Shown here in pieces: positions 1 to 8,563 of a stretch of 22,190 bases of DNA. The DNA comes from CAYTIB01 sp964437725 (GTDB taxonomy: Bacteria > UBA8248 > JACPRG01 > G963555815). How positions within the stretch are numbered: the stretch's first letter is position 1; every line of letters begins with the position of its first letter. The position numbers were made by a program, and so were the translations under genes. Under the pieces are notes generated by a model. It was not told the origin of the DNA. It did no database searches and saw only the letters and a program-made list of their open reading frames with translations. The stretch covers positions 1-22,190 of the forward strand of contig CAYTIB010000096.1 of assembly GCA_964437725.1 (NCBI GenBank), written 5' to 3'.

Positions 1-488
1 CCTTGCGAGGCGTGACCTTGGATGATAACTTGATCTCCGGCTTGATTCTCGCCTTAGCCTCGGATAAAATGGCTAAACCCGACTTCCAAGAGTGAGGCAC
101 AGTAGGCATACGTCTAAATGTGACCTCCGATCCCATCCTCATCCCGATTTGCACGGACAACCATGGCCATCGCGTTCCACCGGATAAGACTCTTAATTCG
201 GCGCTCCAGTTCTCGGTTGCCGGGAAATGGAGGCTGTTCTCCTACATGGATGCTATTGATATAAGGAGTATTAGCCGAGAAGGGCAAGCGGACTCCACGC
301 CCATAGGCACTGAGGTGAAGTTCATTAAGAAGACGCGTGACGGTTTCCGGCCCGTTATTTTGGAAAACATAGTCCAGTGATTCTAGCCAATCAAGAAGCT
401 CAGCAGAATCAAGTTTTCCAGCCTCTGTTTTTTCACTCAATTTATCCAGCAACCTTTCAGACCTCCCATCGCCTAGCAATTCTAACAA
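1..488 (-). pseudogene. aceE: Pyruvate dehydrogenase E1 (AceE-type), 5' part, with two in-frame stops; runs off window edge
   Basis: The reading frame from 488 downwards matches the N-terminus of homodimeric AceE, the thiamine-diphosphate E1 of the pyruvate dehydrogenase complex. Recognisable stretches are LDYVFQNNGPE, YINSIHVGEQPPFPGN, LERRIKSLIRWNAMAMVVRA and the GGHI block. The frame meets TAG at 116-114 exactly where the family has Ser (GGHIS). It then continues in the same frame with clear homology (ASLLEVGFSHFIRG), meets TAA at 56-54, and continues again (GDQVIIQGHAS) to base 1. No frameshift is needed. The expected Pro after HAS is Gln. The only start I can see is TTG at 488, with no good ribosome binding site and an in-frame stop at about 530, so the true N-terminus is uncertain. 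It is the last gene of the minus-strand run. Identity is secure for the family; the pseudogene call rests on the two nonsense codons, and sequencing error cannot be excluded. Confidence 0.78.
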
Positions 489-584
489 GCATGAAACATA
501 CGGGGAGGATCCAGTAAATCTGGTTTAGTAAAAACATTCCTTCTTTTTATATAGAATTTTACCCGAATTCTGTCCAGAACAGGC

Positions 585-809
585 CTATGAAACTTTGAAT
601 TTAGAAGCGCACTCAGGCCCGCAAAATTCCTGACCTTTACGTCGAACGACTGCGGAACTCGGAAAGTAAATCCCACAATTTACGCAGAGAACTAGATCCT
701 CCCCTGCAAGTCGCCGGTCCTTGGTTCGTCCACTGCTGAGGGCCTTAATGATGGCACTTACTGCAATCCATAGAACATACGCAATAAGAAGATAAAATAG
801 AAAACGCAT
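585..809 (-). CDS. Small membrane protein with C-terminal two-Cys-pair motif (PP0621-like)
   Basis: This is a 74-residue protein from ATG at 809; a GTG at 836 would add nine residues. It has one N-terminal membrane segment (about residues 2-20, FLFYLLIAYVLWIAVSAII) and a C-terminal module with CVNCG then about 20 residues later FCGPEC, i.e. two CxxC-type pairs that could bind a metal. The arrangement resembles the small PP0621 family, whose function is unknown to me. Neither start has a convincing ribosome binding site. It lies between the SGNH hydrolase gene upstream (84-base gap) and the broken aceE downstream, on the same strand. Expressed protein is likely given the conserved motif, but no role can be assigned. 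Confidence 0.62.
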   Translation of the reverse strand: MRFLFYLLIAYVLWIAVSAIIKALSSGRTKDRRLAGEDLVLCVNCGIYFPSSAVVRRKGQEFCGPECASKFKVS

Positions 810-920
810 AAAAAACCAATCAGTTAGAAAAAGCACATCTTCGACGAAACCCGACGGAGCATCATCCTTAGAAGCATACCTGGGACCTATCCAATGAAAG
901 CACTTCTTGGTGACCTTAAC

Positions 921-2021
921 TCAGGGAGAAGGCACCTTTCTCGGAGAAAGCACGGGACGTAATAAACCCATTTCTTGGAGATTCTCTGCCAAATCCCACA
1001 CAACTAAACCATAACCTTTTTGGTTCGGGTGGATAGTGTCCTGGTACAAAAAGGACGCCCCAACGTCCCGATTATTCACGAAAAGCCGGGTAAAACTGAG
1101 ATAGTTGTATTGCTCGCTAAGCGACAACTTAGACAACCAAGCGTCAGTGGAAGGGATTACTCCCTCCAATGCATAGTGCATATAGGGGAAAAATACCATA
1201 ACGGACTGGATATTATTTAGGCGAGCTACATTGTGGAATCGCTGAATTTCTTGTTTTACTATCGGCTGGGCGCGCAGCTTGTCTCTATTTGCAGGCATAA
1301 CCCTGAGCGTAGGAGGCCCGTTTGCTACTCGGCGGATCCAGGGTTTTCGAATCCCTTTATTTTCTCCCTTTAAAACACGGTTCGGGCGAATAAAAAGTTG
1401 GTGACGTAAATCTCCCCACCTGTACGCCAGGTACCAATAAAACGCCGACTTCCTGAGAAAATAGCGAAAACCGGAAAGTGGACGGTAATCGAGAACATCC
1501 GTTACGTCATCTTCAATGAACTGCCAAATAACAAGGTCGGGACGGAAGGAAATCAGACGCAACTCAAAATTTAAACGACTTTGGATGGGAGAATATCCGG
1601 GTAAACCTGCATTAAGCACCTCGAAATGGCGACCGCCAGCCTTCCAGTTTAGAAGGTCCTCTAGCTGCTGTGGGTAGGTTTCGCTATCCGAGACACCAAG
1701 TCCGAACGTAACCGAGTCACCGATGGTGACTATCCGGAAACGATTCCCCTTTTCCCGACGCATGTCTGAAGACCCCCGGAAGCCAAATCGGTTGGAGGAT
1801 TCGTACGGTTCGCCCTCCTGGTCAATCCGGTAGCCCTTCCGCAGGGTATAGCGCAACTCACGATGCACCTGGTAACGAATATTTGCCGACTGAAAGGCGT
1901 AAGAGAACCAACGGACTCCCCACTCCCCACACACCAAAATCAAGACAATGGGAACTACTGAGAATAAAACTATCTTAAGTCGAAAGATAGTACCTCGACT
2001 TCCTTGAGAAGCTTCCGTCAA
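921..2021 (-). CDS. Membrane-anchored SGNH/GDSL-family hydrolase-like protein
   Basis: A 366-residue protein with an N-terminal membrane anchor (about residues 16-32, LKIVLFSVVPIVLILVC), placing the catalytic domain outside the cytoplasmic membrane. Visible SGNH motifs are block I IGDSVTFG with Ser103 as nucleophile, block II NAGLPGYS with Gly139, and block V DTIHPNQKGY giving Asp328 and His331. Block III, normally GxND, reads IEDDVTD here, so the oxyanion Asn is not obvious. Such proteins typically act on acyl or acetyl esters of lipids or polysaccharides; the substrate here is unknown. The start is TTG at 2021, supported by GGGGGA six bases upstream; the nearby ATG at 2024 is out of frame. 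It follows the S4 gene after a 144-base gap in which I see no gene. Confidence 0.78.
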   Translation of the reverse strand: MTEASQGSRGTIFRLKIVLFSVVPIVLILVCGEWGVRWFSYAFQSANIRYQVHRELRYTLRKGYRIDQEGEPYESSNRFGFRGSSDMRREKGNRFRIVTIGDSVTFGLGVSDSETYPQQLEDLLNWKAGGRHFEVLNAGLPGYSPIQSRLNFELRLISFRPDLVIWQFIEDDVTDVLDYRPLSGFRYFLRKSAFYWYLAYRWGDLRHQLFIRPNRVLKGENKGIRKPWIRRVANGPPTLRVMPANRDKLRAQPIVKQEIQRFHNVARLNNIQSVMVFFPYMHYALEGVIPSTDAWLSKLSLSEQYNYLSFTRLFVNNRDVGASFLYQDTIHPNQKGYGLVVWDLAENLQEMGLLRPVLSPRKVPSP

Positions 2022-2165
2022 TCATTTTCCCCCGATATTAACCGGGGCTCCGACATAGGGTAAGTTATGTCACCGAATTTTCCATTTTCCCTGATTAACC
2101 CATACCGCGACTGCCAGAAGATTAGACAATCTGAAGGGCCGCAAGTCCTCCCAACACAAAACCAC

Positions 2166-2453
2166 CTATGACTTTTTCCTCTGCTGAAGAATTTGATAGC
2201 ATTCCTCGCTACCAATACCCCCTTTTCTGGGAATAGAACAAATAAGGACTTCAAGGCAGCGATTCCAAGTGTCAAGTCTGATGCGGTCACCCTCATGCAC
2301 ATGTTTGCCCGACTTGGCATTTTTCCCGTTTACCGATACTGCACCGGCCTCACAAAAAGTCTGAGCCAGTGAACGACGCTTGAGGATTCCAGCGTCTTTA
2401 AGAAAAGCATCAAGGCGAACACCTGAATTAGATCCCTCACGCCTGGGGGTCAT
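2166..2453 (-). CDS. S4-domain RNA-binding protein (Hsp15/RqcP-like)
   Basis: A 95-residue protein carrying an S4 RNA-binding fold from about residue 9 (VRLDAFLKDAGILKRRSLAQ, then VSVNGKNAKSGKHVHEGDRIRL). This is the pattern of small S4 proteins such as Hsp15 (HslR) and RqcP, which bind stalled 50S-tRNA complexes. The C-terminal tail (from about residue 55) is basic and not informative. The start is ATG at 2453-2451, whose first base is the last base of the surA stop (TAATG), a strong sign of translational coupling to surA. An in-frame upstream extension exists but would lie inside surA. Role in ribosome quality control is an inference from family only. Confidence 0.8.
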   Translation of the reverse strand: MTPRREGSNSGVRLDAFLKDAGILKRRSLAQTFCEAGAVSVNGKNAKSGKHVHEGDRIRLDTWNRCLEVLICSIPRKGGIGSEECYQILQQRKKS

Positions 2454-3427
2454 TACATGGTAACCTCGATATAGGCTTTTTTTTTCAATTCTTCCATCCA
2501 ACGCCGGAACCGAGTTTGTGCTTTTTTCTGAAATAATCGATTCCGAATTTTCGTCTCCACCTCCGATAGGGGCTTAGGATTTCTAGGTAATCGCTTAGTC
2601 AGCTTGATGATATGAAATCCTGCACGTGTTCGTGCAATATCCGATACTTCTCCGTCCTTCATCGCAAACAAAACTCTTTCAAAGTTTGGCAGCACCTCCC
2701 CCCTTTTGATCACACCAAGGTTGCCGCCCTTAGATGCCGATGGATCCTGTGAGTATCGCTTGGCCATTTCGGCGAAATTTGCTCCTTCTTTGATTTTCTT
2801 CAAGACCTTCTCAGCCTCAGACCGCTTAACACGCTCGGCACGCTCACTGGCACTGGGGGGGGCGAGAAAGAGAATGTGACTGGCACGCAATTGTTCCGGG
2901 GGAAGAAACTTAACAATATTTTTTTCGTAATGCCGACGGATTTCATTGGGTGTCACGCTAACGCGTGAGCGGACTTCAATATTATTGATCTTTCGGAGAA
3001 GAATCTCTTCATTGATTCGTTTGCGATAATCCTCAACAGTGAGACCTTCTCGCTCTAAAAGACGTTCCAACTCGTCGGCAGATAAACCGTTTCGACTCCT
3101 AACATCATCTAGAGCCCGCTCGATTTCTGAATCACTTACAGAAAGACCCATCTCATTTGCCCGGTTGACCTGAAGGCGGCGCAATATGATCAAGTCCAAA
3201 TATTTCCGCTGGACCTGTTCTAATTCCTGAGTCAGTCGGTCCCCCGCATATCTCGACCTGAGATGGGTGAACTCCTGTTTCCCGGCCTCTTGCACTTCGC
3301 TCAGCGTAATAATGTCTTGATTCACCACTGCAATAATTCGATCTATGACTACCGCGTTGGCAATACATGCTCCAGTCGCAAACCATGCATTGAGCACCAT
3401 GGACACAACTAGTATTTTTCGAATCAT
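2453..3427 (-). CDS. surA: SurA-like periplasmic parvulin chaperone (peptidyl-prolyl isomerase)
   Basis: A 324-residue exported protein: signal peptide (about residues 1-24, MIRKILVVSMVLNAWFATGA then CIANA), a SurA N-terminal chaperone segment beginning VVIDRIIAVVNQDIITLSEV, a helical region, and one parvulin domain at about residues 178-280 (ASHILFL, FAEMAKRYSQDPSASKGGNLG, FHIIKLTKR). One parvulin domain instead of the two in E. coli SurA is common in other phyla. It would assist folding of outer-membrane proteins in the periplasm. ATG 3427 gives a normal signal peptide; an in-frame TTG at 3448 would add seven residues. The gene follows mfd after about 110 bases and overlaps the S4 gene by one base. 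The isomerase motifs are clear; the symbol could equally be assigned as a PpiC-type protein. Confidence 0.88.
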   Translation of the reverse strand: MIRKILVVSMVLNAWFATGACIANAVVIDRIIAVVNQDIITLSEVQEAGKQEFTHLRSRYAGDRLTQELEQVQRKYLDLIILRRLQVNRANEMGLSVSDSEIERALDDVRSRNGLSADELERLLEREGLTVEDYRKRINEEILLRKINNIEVRSRVSVTPNEIRRHYEKNIVKFLPPEQLRASHILFLAPPSASERAERVKRSEAEKVLKKIKEGANFAEMAKRYSQDPSASKGGNLGVIKRGEVLPNFERVLFAMKDGEVSDIARTRAGFHIIKLTKRLPRNPKPLSEVETKIRNRLFQKKAQTRFRRWMEELKKKAYIEVTM

Positions 3428-3536
3428 CGTTTTCAAAATGCGCGACAACCTGAAATGGGGTGGGCTTGCATTCGGCTGGGTACGTCCCTTGAAAACCTAA
3501 TTTGAACAGCCACTGCCATGGGATCCTCTAAACGAT

Positions 3537-6500
3537 TCACGAACCCTTCTCATCCCCCGAGCCTTCTGAGATCGTAGCGCAGTCCTCCAACGCAATCAAT
3601 ACATTCCTAATACATTCGAAGAGGTTGTCAAGACTAGAAGGTAACGGCACCTGAAATGTATTCGAGGACAAAAATTTCAGGCCGGAAATCGCCAAAAATT
3701 CCGGAGTTAGATGATAAGGGCGTTCTTCTGGATAGAAAGTAACCCATTTGTCGGACACGGAAATCTTCTCTACACCAATGCTGGATGCCAAAATTCGGAG
3801 GCGTGCAATAGAAAACAAAGACTTTGCGTTGGAAGGAAGAGTTCCAAATCGATCAGAGAGAGCATGTTCAAGTTCGTCTAGTTCACCCATTGTCCGGGTG
3901 TCGGCTATCTCACGATAAAGCTCAAGACGCTGATTTTGACTGGGCACATAGTCCTCTGGCAACCCAGTCTGAATTCCAAGCGAAATTTCCGTTTCTTTGC
4001 GTTCGACAGCACTTTCGCCTTTCACTTCTTTCACCGCTTCTTCAAGCATCCGGCAATAATAATCAAAACCCACGGCAGCAATATGCCCGGACTGTTCCGA
4101 ACCGACGATATTTCCAGATCCGCGAATTTCCATGTCCTGGGCAGCAAGGCGAAAGCCCGAACCTAGGTTACTTAAGTCCTCGAGAGCTTTCAGTCGCCGG
4201 CGTGCGCTCTCTGTCAGGTTCCGACCCGCCTGTACAAGGAAATAAGCATATGCCTGCAGATCGGACCGGCCTACCCGTCCTCGGAGTTGATAAAGCTGTG
4301 AAAGTCCGAAAATCTCAGCTCGGTTGACCAAAATGGTATTCGCATTGGGAATATCAAGTCCATTTTCAATAATGGTCGTACACAATAAAACATCAAATTT
4401 TTTCTTCAAGAACCCCACCATCGCGTTGTGGAGTTCCTTTTCGCTCATTTGCCCATGTGCTATTGCCAGTCGGAGTCCGGGAACAAGACGACGAAGATAA
4501 CGTCCCGTGGCCTCGATAGTTTCCACCCGTGGGTGTACGAAAAAAACCTGTCCACCTCGGTCTAATTCTCGGTCCAACGCCTCCTTAATGATTCGGTCCT
4601 CAAATTGGTAAACATAAGTTCTGACGGCCAACCGAGCAGGCGGAGGGGTATTGATCACACTAAGGTCACGCAGGCCCAACAAGCCCATACGAAGAGTTCT
4701 CGGAATTGGCGTCGCCGTGAGCGTCAGAATATCTACCGCCGTACGAAAATCCTTGAGGCGCTCTTTATGCAATACTCCGAAACGCTGCTCCTCATCAATA
4801 ACTAGGAGTCCAAGATCTCGAAATTTAATATCCGATTGAAGAATGCGGTGGGTTCCAATAAGGATATCGACTCTTCCATCTCCCAACCTTTCGAGAATTT
4901 CATTTTGCTCGCTCTTCTTTCGAAATCGTGTGAGGCACTCTATGGTCACCGGATAGTCAATAAAACGTTCCCGAAAGGTCAGGAGATGCTGTTCCGCCAA
5001 CACAGTCGTTGGGACAAGAACACCGACTTGCTTTTTATCCATCACGACCTTGAAGGCTGCTCGCAAAGCGACCTCTGTCTTGCCATACCCAACATCTCCG
5101 CAAACCAAACGATCCATGGGGCGGGATTTCTCAAGATCTGCAGTCACCTCCTGAATAACTTGGAGTTGATCGAGTGTCTCTTCATACGGGAAAGCGGCTG
5201 TAAACTCACGGCTCCAGTGGTCATCCGCCGAAAAAGAAAACCCATGGGAAACCTGCCGTTTGGCTGCAATTTTCATCATCTGCCTAGCCATCTCGAGAAC
5301 CTCGGCCTTGGCCTTCTTCTTGGTACGGGTCCACCCCCTACCGCCTAGCTTGTCAATCTTCGGAGAGCCCTGACCGGATCCCATGTACTTTTGAACAAGG
5401 TTCAGATTTTCCATCGGCACAAAAAGCTTGTCACCACCTAAATACTCCACAACTAAAAACTCGCGCTCTTCTTCGGCTAAACCAATTCGATCTACCCCCT
5501 GATAAACCCCGATGCCATAGTCCCGATGAACGACATAGTCCCCAGATCCTAGCTCTCGGAAAGAAGCCTCGAAAGCCCGTATTTTTTGGGCGGGTGCAGC
5601 TCTTCTCCTGACAGGTGTGTAAAAAATCTCTTCTTCACGAATAGCTACTCGACATAGGTCCTCGCTGGAAAAACCTTCGGATAGCTTTCCTACAAGGATG
5701 GCGAGTTTTGTACCATCTAAATCCGACGAGAACCAACGGGCTCCTTCTGCGCCCTCCAGGACGGGTGCACTCAGCTCAAAGTCCTGAAGAATCTGCACCA
5801 AACGCAAGGCCTGAGTCCTATGAACAGCGACCACGGCGATCTTCATACCTTTTTCCAACCAGTTTTTCAGCTGACGTACGAAAGCAGGAATTTGGCCCTG
5901 AAATGAACCTGGATATCCGGTAGACAGGCGAAGGCCGATAATGTTTTCGTCTTCCTCTAGATTCACCAACCCAAGTGAAGACAAATCGACTAGAGGAAGC
6001 CCCGGAGCAACGCGATCCGTAATTTTCCCCATGACCTCTCCCGGGGGGAGAGAAAAATCCTCCAAAGAAAAGGGCAAAGCATCTACAGCTCCCGTCACCC
6101 ATTCTCTAAGGTCCTCCCAACGAGCCAAATCATTCTCCACAAGCTGATCGGTCTCAGAAAAAACCATCATAGATTCTGACGGAATCAGATCTACACCGGG
6201 AACCAAATCGGAACGAAACATAGGCAAAAACGTTTCAAAACCGGGGTAATGTCCGTCCAACTCAAGTCTATCGGCCAACAACTCAAGGCGATCCCGTTCC
6301 CCTGACTCAAAACTGGTCGCCCAATCCCGAAGTCGGGTGGAGAAATTAGTTGAGTCCTCGCCACGTAGAATCACTTCTCTTGCTGGTAGTATCTCTACCG
6401 ATTCCAAACGGTCAACAGAACGCTGATCACCCACCTGGAAGCCTCGGATGGAAAAAACTTCATTTTCGTCAAATTCAATACGAACAGGTTTTTCCATCTG

Positions 6501-7079
6501 GGGCGAAAAAACATCCACTAAGGCACCGCGAACCGCATACTCCCCTTCGTCCTCCACTACCGCACTTCGTTGATAACCTGTTCGATTCAAGCCATTCAGC
6601 AACTCATCCCGATCCAAGCAATTTCCGGTTGAAAGATTTAAAACACACGCGAGAATCTCACTGGAAGGAATTGTTTTTAAGGAAAGGGCATCGATAGTCG
6701 TGACGGTCAAACAATCCTCCCCTCGCGCCCAAGCTGTGAGGCATGAAAGTCTATCTCCTACAGTCTTTGAATCAGGTGACAATGGCTCGAGAGGAGACAA
6801 GTTCCAAGAGGGAAAGTAAAGAACACGTGAAATTTTCGGATCCACGAAAAACTGGAGATTTTCGAAAAGGCTCTGGGCGTTCTCCTCAGTGGGCACCACA
6901 ACCACAATTGGCCCCTTCAGACCCGTTACGGAGCGTTCTTCCGCCAAACGAGACAGGACAAAAGCGCCTGCCGTCTCTGTAGTTCCACTAATTCGGATCC
7001 GTTTTACATCCGGGGTCAGACGTGTCCAGAATTCCGTCTTCCCGGAAACCGTAAATTTGTCAGTGGAAGATTCAATCAT
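3537..7079 (-). CDS. mfd: Transcription-repair coupling factor Mfd
   Basis: A full-length, 1180-residue Mfd. It displaces RNA polymerase stalled at DNA lesions and recruits UvrA. Visible parts: UvrB-like N-terminal region (VLYFPSWNLSPLEPLSPD; EYAVRGALVDVFSP), the RNA-polymerase-interacting CarD-like domain at about 505-570 (YVVHRDYGIGVYQG; FLVVEYLGGDKLFVPMENL), then the SF2 translocase with Walker A GDVGYGKTE at about 660, Walker B DEEQ at about 760, TLTATPIPRTL, and the RGRVGRS motif, followed by the C-terminal TRCF domain. The ATG at 7079 overlaps the aroE stop as ATGA and has a purine-rich ribosome site (GAGAGGAAAGAGATGG) just upstream; a longer in-frame extension to 7124 lies within aroE and is unlikely. 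Intact and of normal length. Confidence 0.97.
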   Translation of the reverse strand: MIESSTDKFTVSGKTEFWTRLTPDVKRIRISGTTETAGAFVLSRLAEERSVTGLKGPIVVVVPTEENAQSLFENLQFFVDPKISRVLYFPSWNLSPLEPLSPDSKTVGDRLSCLTAWARGEDCLTVTTIDALSLKTIPSSEILACVLNLSTGNCLDRDELLNGLNRTGYQRSAVVEDEGEYAVRGALVDVFSPQMEKPVRIEFDENEVFSIRGFQVGDQRSVDRLESVEILPAREVILRGEDSTNFSTRLRDWATSFESGERDRLELLADRLELDGHYPGFETFLPMFRSDLVPGVDLIPSESMMVFSETDQLVENDLARWEDLREWVTGAVDALPFSLEDFSLPPGEVMGKITDRVAPGLPLVDLSSLGLVNLEEDENIIGLRLSTGYPGSFQGQIPAFVRQLKNWLEKGMKIAVVAVHRTQALRLVQILQDFELSAPVLEGAEGARWFSSDLDGTKLAILVGKLSEGFSSEDLCRVAIREEEIFYTPVRRRAAPAQKIRAFEASFRELGSGDYVVHRDYGIGVYQGVDRIGLAEEEREFLVVEYLGGDKLFVPMENLNLVQKYMGSGQGSPKIDKLGGRGWTRTKKKAKAEVLEMARQMMKIAAKRQVSHGFSFSADDHWSREFTAAFPYEETLDQLQVIQEVTADLEKSRPMDRLVCGDVGYGKTEVALRAAFKVVMDKKQVGVLVPTTVLAEQHLLTFRERFIDYPVTIECLTRFRKKSEQNEILERLGDGRVDILIGTHRILQSDIKFRDLGLLVIDEEQRFGVLHKERLKDFRTAVDILTLTATPIPRTLRMGLLGLRDLSVINTPPPARLAVRTYVYQFEDRIIKEALDRELDRGGQVFFVHPRVETIEATGRYLRRLVPGLRLAIAHGQMSEKELHNAMVGFLKKKFDVLLCTTIIENGLDIPNANTILVNRAEIFGLSQLYQLRGRVGRSDLQAYAYFLVQAGRNLTESARRRLKALEDLSNLGSGFRLAAQDMEIRGSGNIVGSEQSGHIAAVGFDYYCRMLEEAVKEVKGESAVERKETEISLGIQTGLPEDYVPSQNQRLELYREIADTRTMGELDELEHALSDRFGTLPSNAKSLFSIARLRILASSIGVEKISVSDKWVTFYPEERPYHLTPEFLAISGLKFLSSNTFQVPLPSSLDNLFECIRNVLIALEDCATISEGSGDEKGS

Positions 7080-7428
7080 CCATCTCTTTCCTCTCCGGCC
7101 AACATCTCCTCCATCATCCAACAAATCTTTTCAACCGGCATTTTCGCGCCGGTCCATATTCGGAAATTCTCAGCCCCCAGATAAACCAACATCCCAATTC
7201 CTCCAACAACTTTGGCACCTCGATCACTGGCTGCTCGCAGAAAAGGCGTATTCAAGGGTCGACAGACAATATCCACCACAACCTGGGTCCGTAGAAAACA
7301 ATCCAGCCGAAGGGGAGCAACTGATAGGGCAACCTTAATTCCTCGATCGCCTTATTAATCATCAGTGGCGAGAGCGAGTGCCCCAAGCGATAACCCAAAA
7401 ACCCCAAGGGTTTTTCCAAGGGTAACAT
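7076..7428 (-). pseudogene. aroE: Shikimate dehydrogenase remnant with internal deletion and frame change
   Basis: From ATG at 7428 the frame encodes LGFLGYRLGHSLSPLM and INKAIEELRLPYQLLPF, the unmistakable N-terminus of AroE including the shikimate-binding SLSP motif. The frame then loses homology and ends at a TGA at 7254-7252 after 58 residues. In a second frame, homology resumes at about 7312 with LDCFLRTQVVVDIVCRPLNT, then PFLRAA, GGIGMLVYLGAENFRIWTG and the usual C-terminus, ending with TGA at 7078-7076. Family members are about 270-290 residues; here roughly the first 35 and last 75 codons remain, so about 160-170 codons are missing, including the catalytic Lys/Asp region and the NADP-binding core. 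The join lies at about 7300-7320. It sits 9 bases after rodZ and overlaps mfd by four bases, so the operon layout is preserved. A real decayed gene or an assembly deletion are both possible. Confidence 0.85.
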
Positions 7429-7437
7429 GAGTGATAT

Positions 7438-8436
7438 TCAAGGAAAATTGCTACGGTTAATTAAAAAATCGCGAACAAAATTACTTTCTGTTTCAGGAAG
7501 CTTGACAGCAAATCCGTTTAGTGCCACGCGCGTAGTAGAAGCATTTCCGACCGTCAATACAAAAGATCTATTACCCTTCCATTTTCGACTTTCCCTCTCC
7601 AATAAAAAAATCTCGTCTTGCTTCTTGCCATCTACGACTACACGCAACCAGGTGTCATCTCCGGCGGTGATGTGTAGTACCATCGGCGAGGAAGCTACTA
7701 CCTTCCGTTCTCCAGGATTTCCAGTTTTGAATTTTCCTAGGTTTCTTTTCGAGCTCGAATTATCCAACCTAGAAACCTTGTTCTCCTTGGAATGACTGGA
7801 AGAGTTTGCATGTTGAAAAATTGAAGGACGGGGAACACTCTGATTTTTGACCAACACCTTCTTTATTTTACTTTTATCTATTTTCCCAACTCGCTTTTCT
7901 TTGCCCGTTTGCCTAATTGATGAGAACTTCTTTTCCGCCTTACCCTCTTTTAGTCCTTCAGGAGTCTTATCAACTTCAAACCCCCAATTACCTAAATAGT
8001 AAAAATAGCCGGCAGCAATGGAAAGTAGAACAAAAGAAATACCCAATATCCAACCCAGAAACCTTTTCCGTGAGGGCCCAGGACGATTATCCCAATCAGG
8101 GAGTACCTGCCCGACATTCTCCTTAACACTCGCCACGTCAAATTTGGATAACAACTCAGCCGGGCTAATTCCAATTTCTTCGGCTAATACCTTTAAAAAT
8201 CCCCGGAGCACAGGGATGGGAGGAGTATCTTCAAACCGTTCCTCTTCCACAGCCAAAATAATACGCTCAGGAATTTTGGTGGTAGCTGAAAGTTGTTCAA
8301 TCGATTTACCGGCGGCCTCCCTATTATGACGAAGGCACTCGCCTACACTCATGATATCCAAAAATTCTTGGTGCGGCTCGGCGTGCCCTTCGGGTAGGTT
8401 AGGTTGTTGGGGTAATTTATCTTCCTTATCACTCAT
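7438..8436 (-). CDS. rodZ: RodZ-like cell-shape protein (HTH + membrane segment + DUF4115)
   Basis: A 332-residue protein with RodZ architecture: a cytoplasmic HTH_25-type helix-turn-helix at about residues 29-98 (VGECLRHNREAAGKSIEQLS, ATTKIPERIILAVEEERFED), one membrane segment at about 126-147 (FLGWILGISFVLLSIAAGYFYY), a long basic, Ser/Lys-rich linker, and a C-terminal DUF4115-type beta domain at about 243-320 (LHITAGDDTWLRVVVDGK; VGNASTTRVALNGFAV). RodZ links MreB filaments to the elongation machinery. Start ATG 8436 has AAGG five bases upstream; an open frame continues to 8562 but adds a non-conserved, Cys/Phe-rich stretch. It heads the minus-strand run and is divergent from the DsrE-like gene. 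Exact orthology to RodZ is by architecture. Confidence 0.87.
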   Translation of the reverse strand: MSDKEDKLPQQPNLPEGHAEPHQEFLDIMSVGECLRHNREAAGKSIEQLSATTKIPERIILAVEEERFEDTPPIPVLRGFLKVLAEEIGISPAELLSKFDVASVKENVGQVLPDWDNRPGPSRKRFLGWILGISFVLLSIAAGYFYYLGNWGFEVDKTPEGLKEGKAEKKFSSIRQTGKEKRVGKIDKSKIKKVLVKNQSVPRPSIFQHANSSSHSKENKVSRLDNSSSKRNLGKFKTGNPGERKVVASSPMVLHITAGDDTWLRVVVDGKKQDEIFLLERESRKWKGNRSFVLTVGNASTTRVALNGFAVKLPETESNFVRDFLINRSNFP

Positions 8437-8563
8437 AAGCCTTAACCAACCAAAACCTGAAAAAAAGGAAACAGCCCCCGACCACGTCCGGAAAAAATGT
8501 AACACAGCTACCTGAAACGGCTTTTCAAATTTACAGCACACATAAATAAAAAGTCCAATCAAA

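Noticed and set aside
54..116. Stop-codon recoding in this organism as an explanation for the interrupted aceE
   Set aside because: Both TAG and TAA would have to be recoded, yet other genes here end with ordinary stops at family-typical lengths (for example surA with TAA overlapping the next start).
120..380. 86-codon open frame on the plus strand
   Set aside because: It lies antisense to the recognisable aceE frame and shows no family resemblance.
482..676. 64-codon open frame on the minus strand
   Set aside because: Mostly overlaps the Cys-motif protein gene in another frame; composition is not protein-like.
2018..2320. 100-codon open frame on the minus strand
   Set aside because: Another frame of the S4 gene running into the intergenic gap; no motif.
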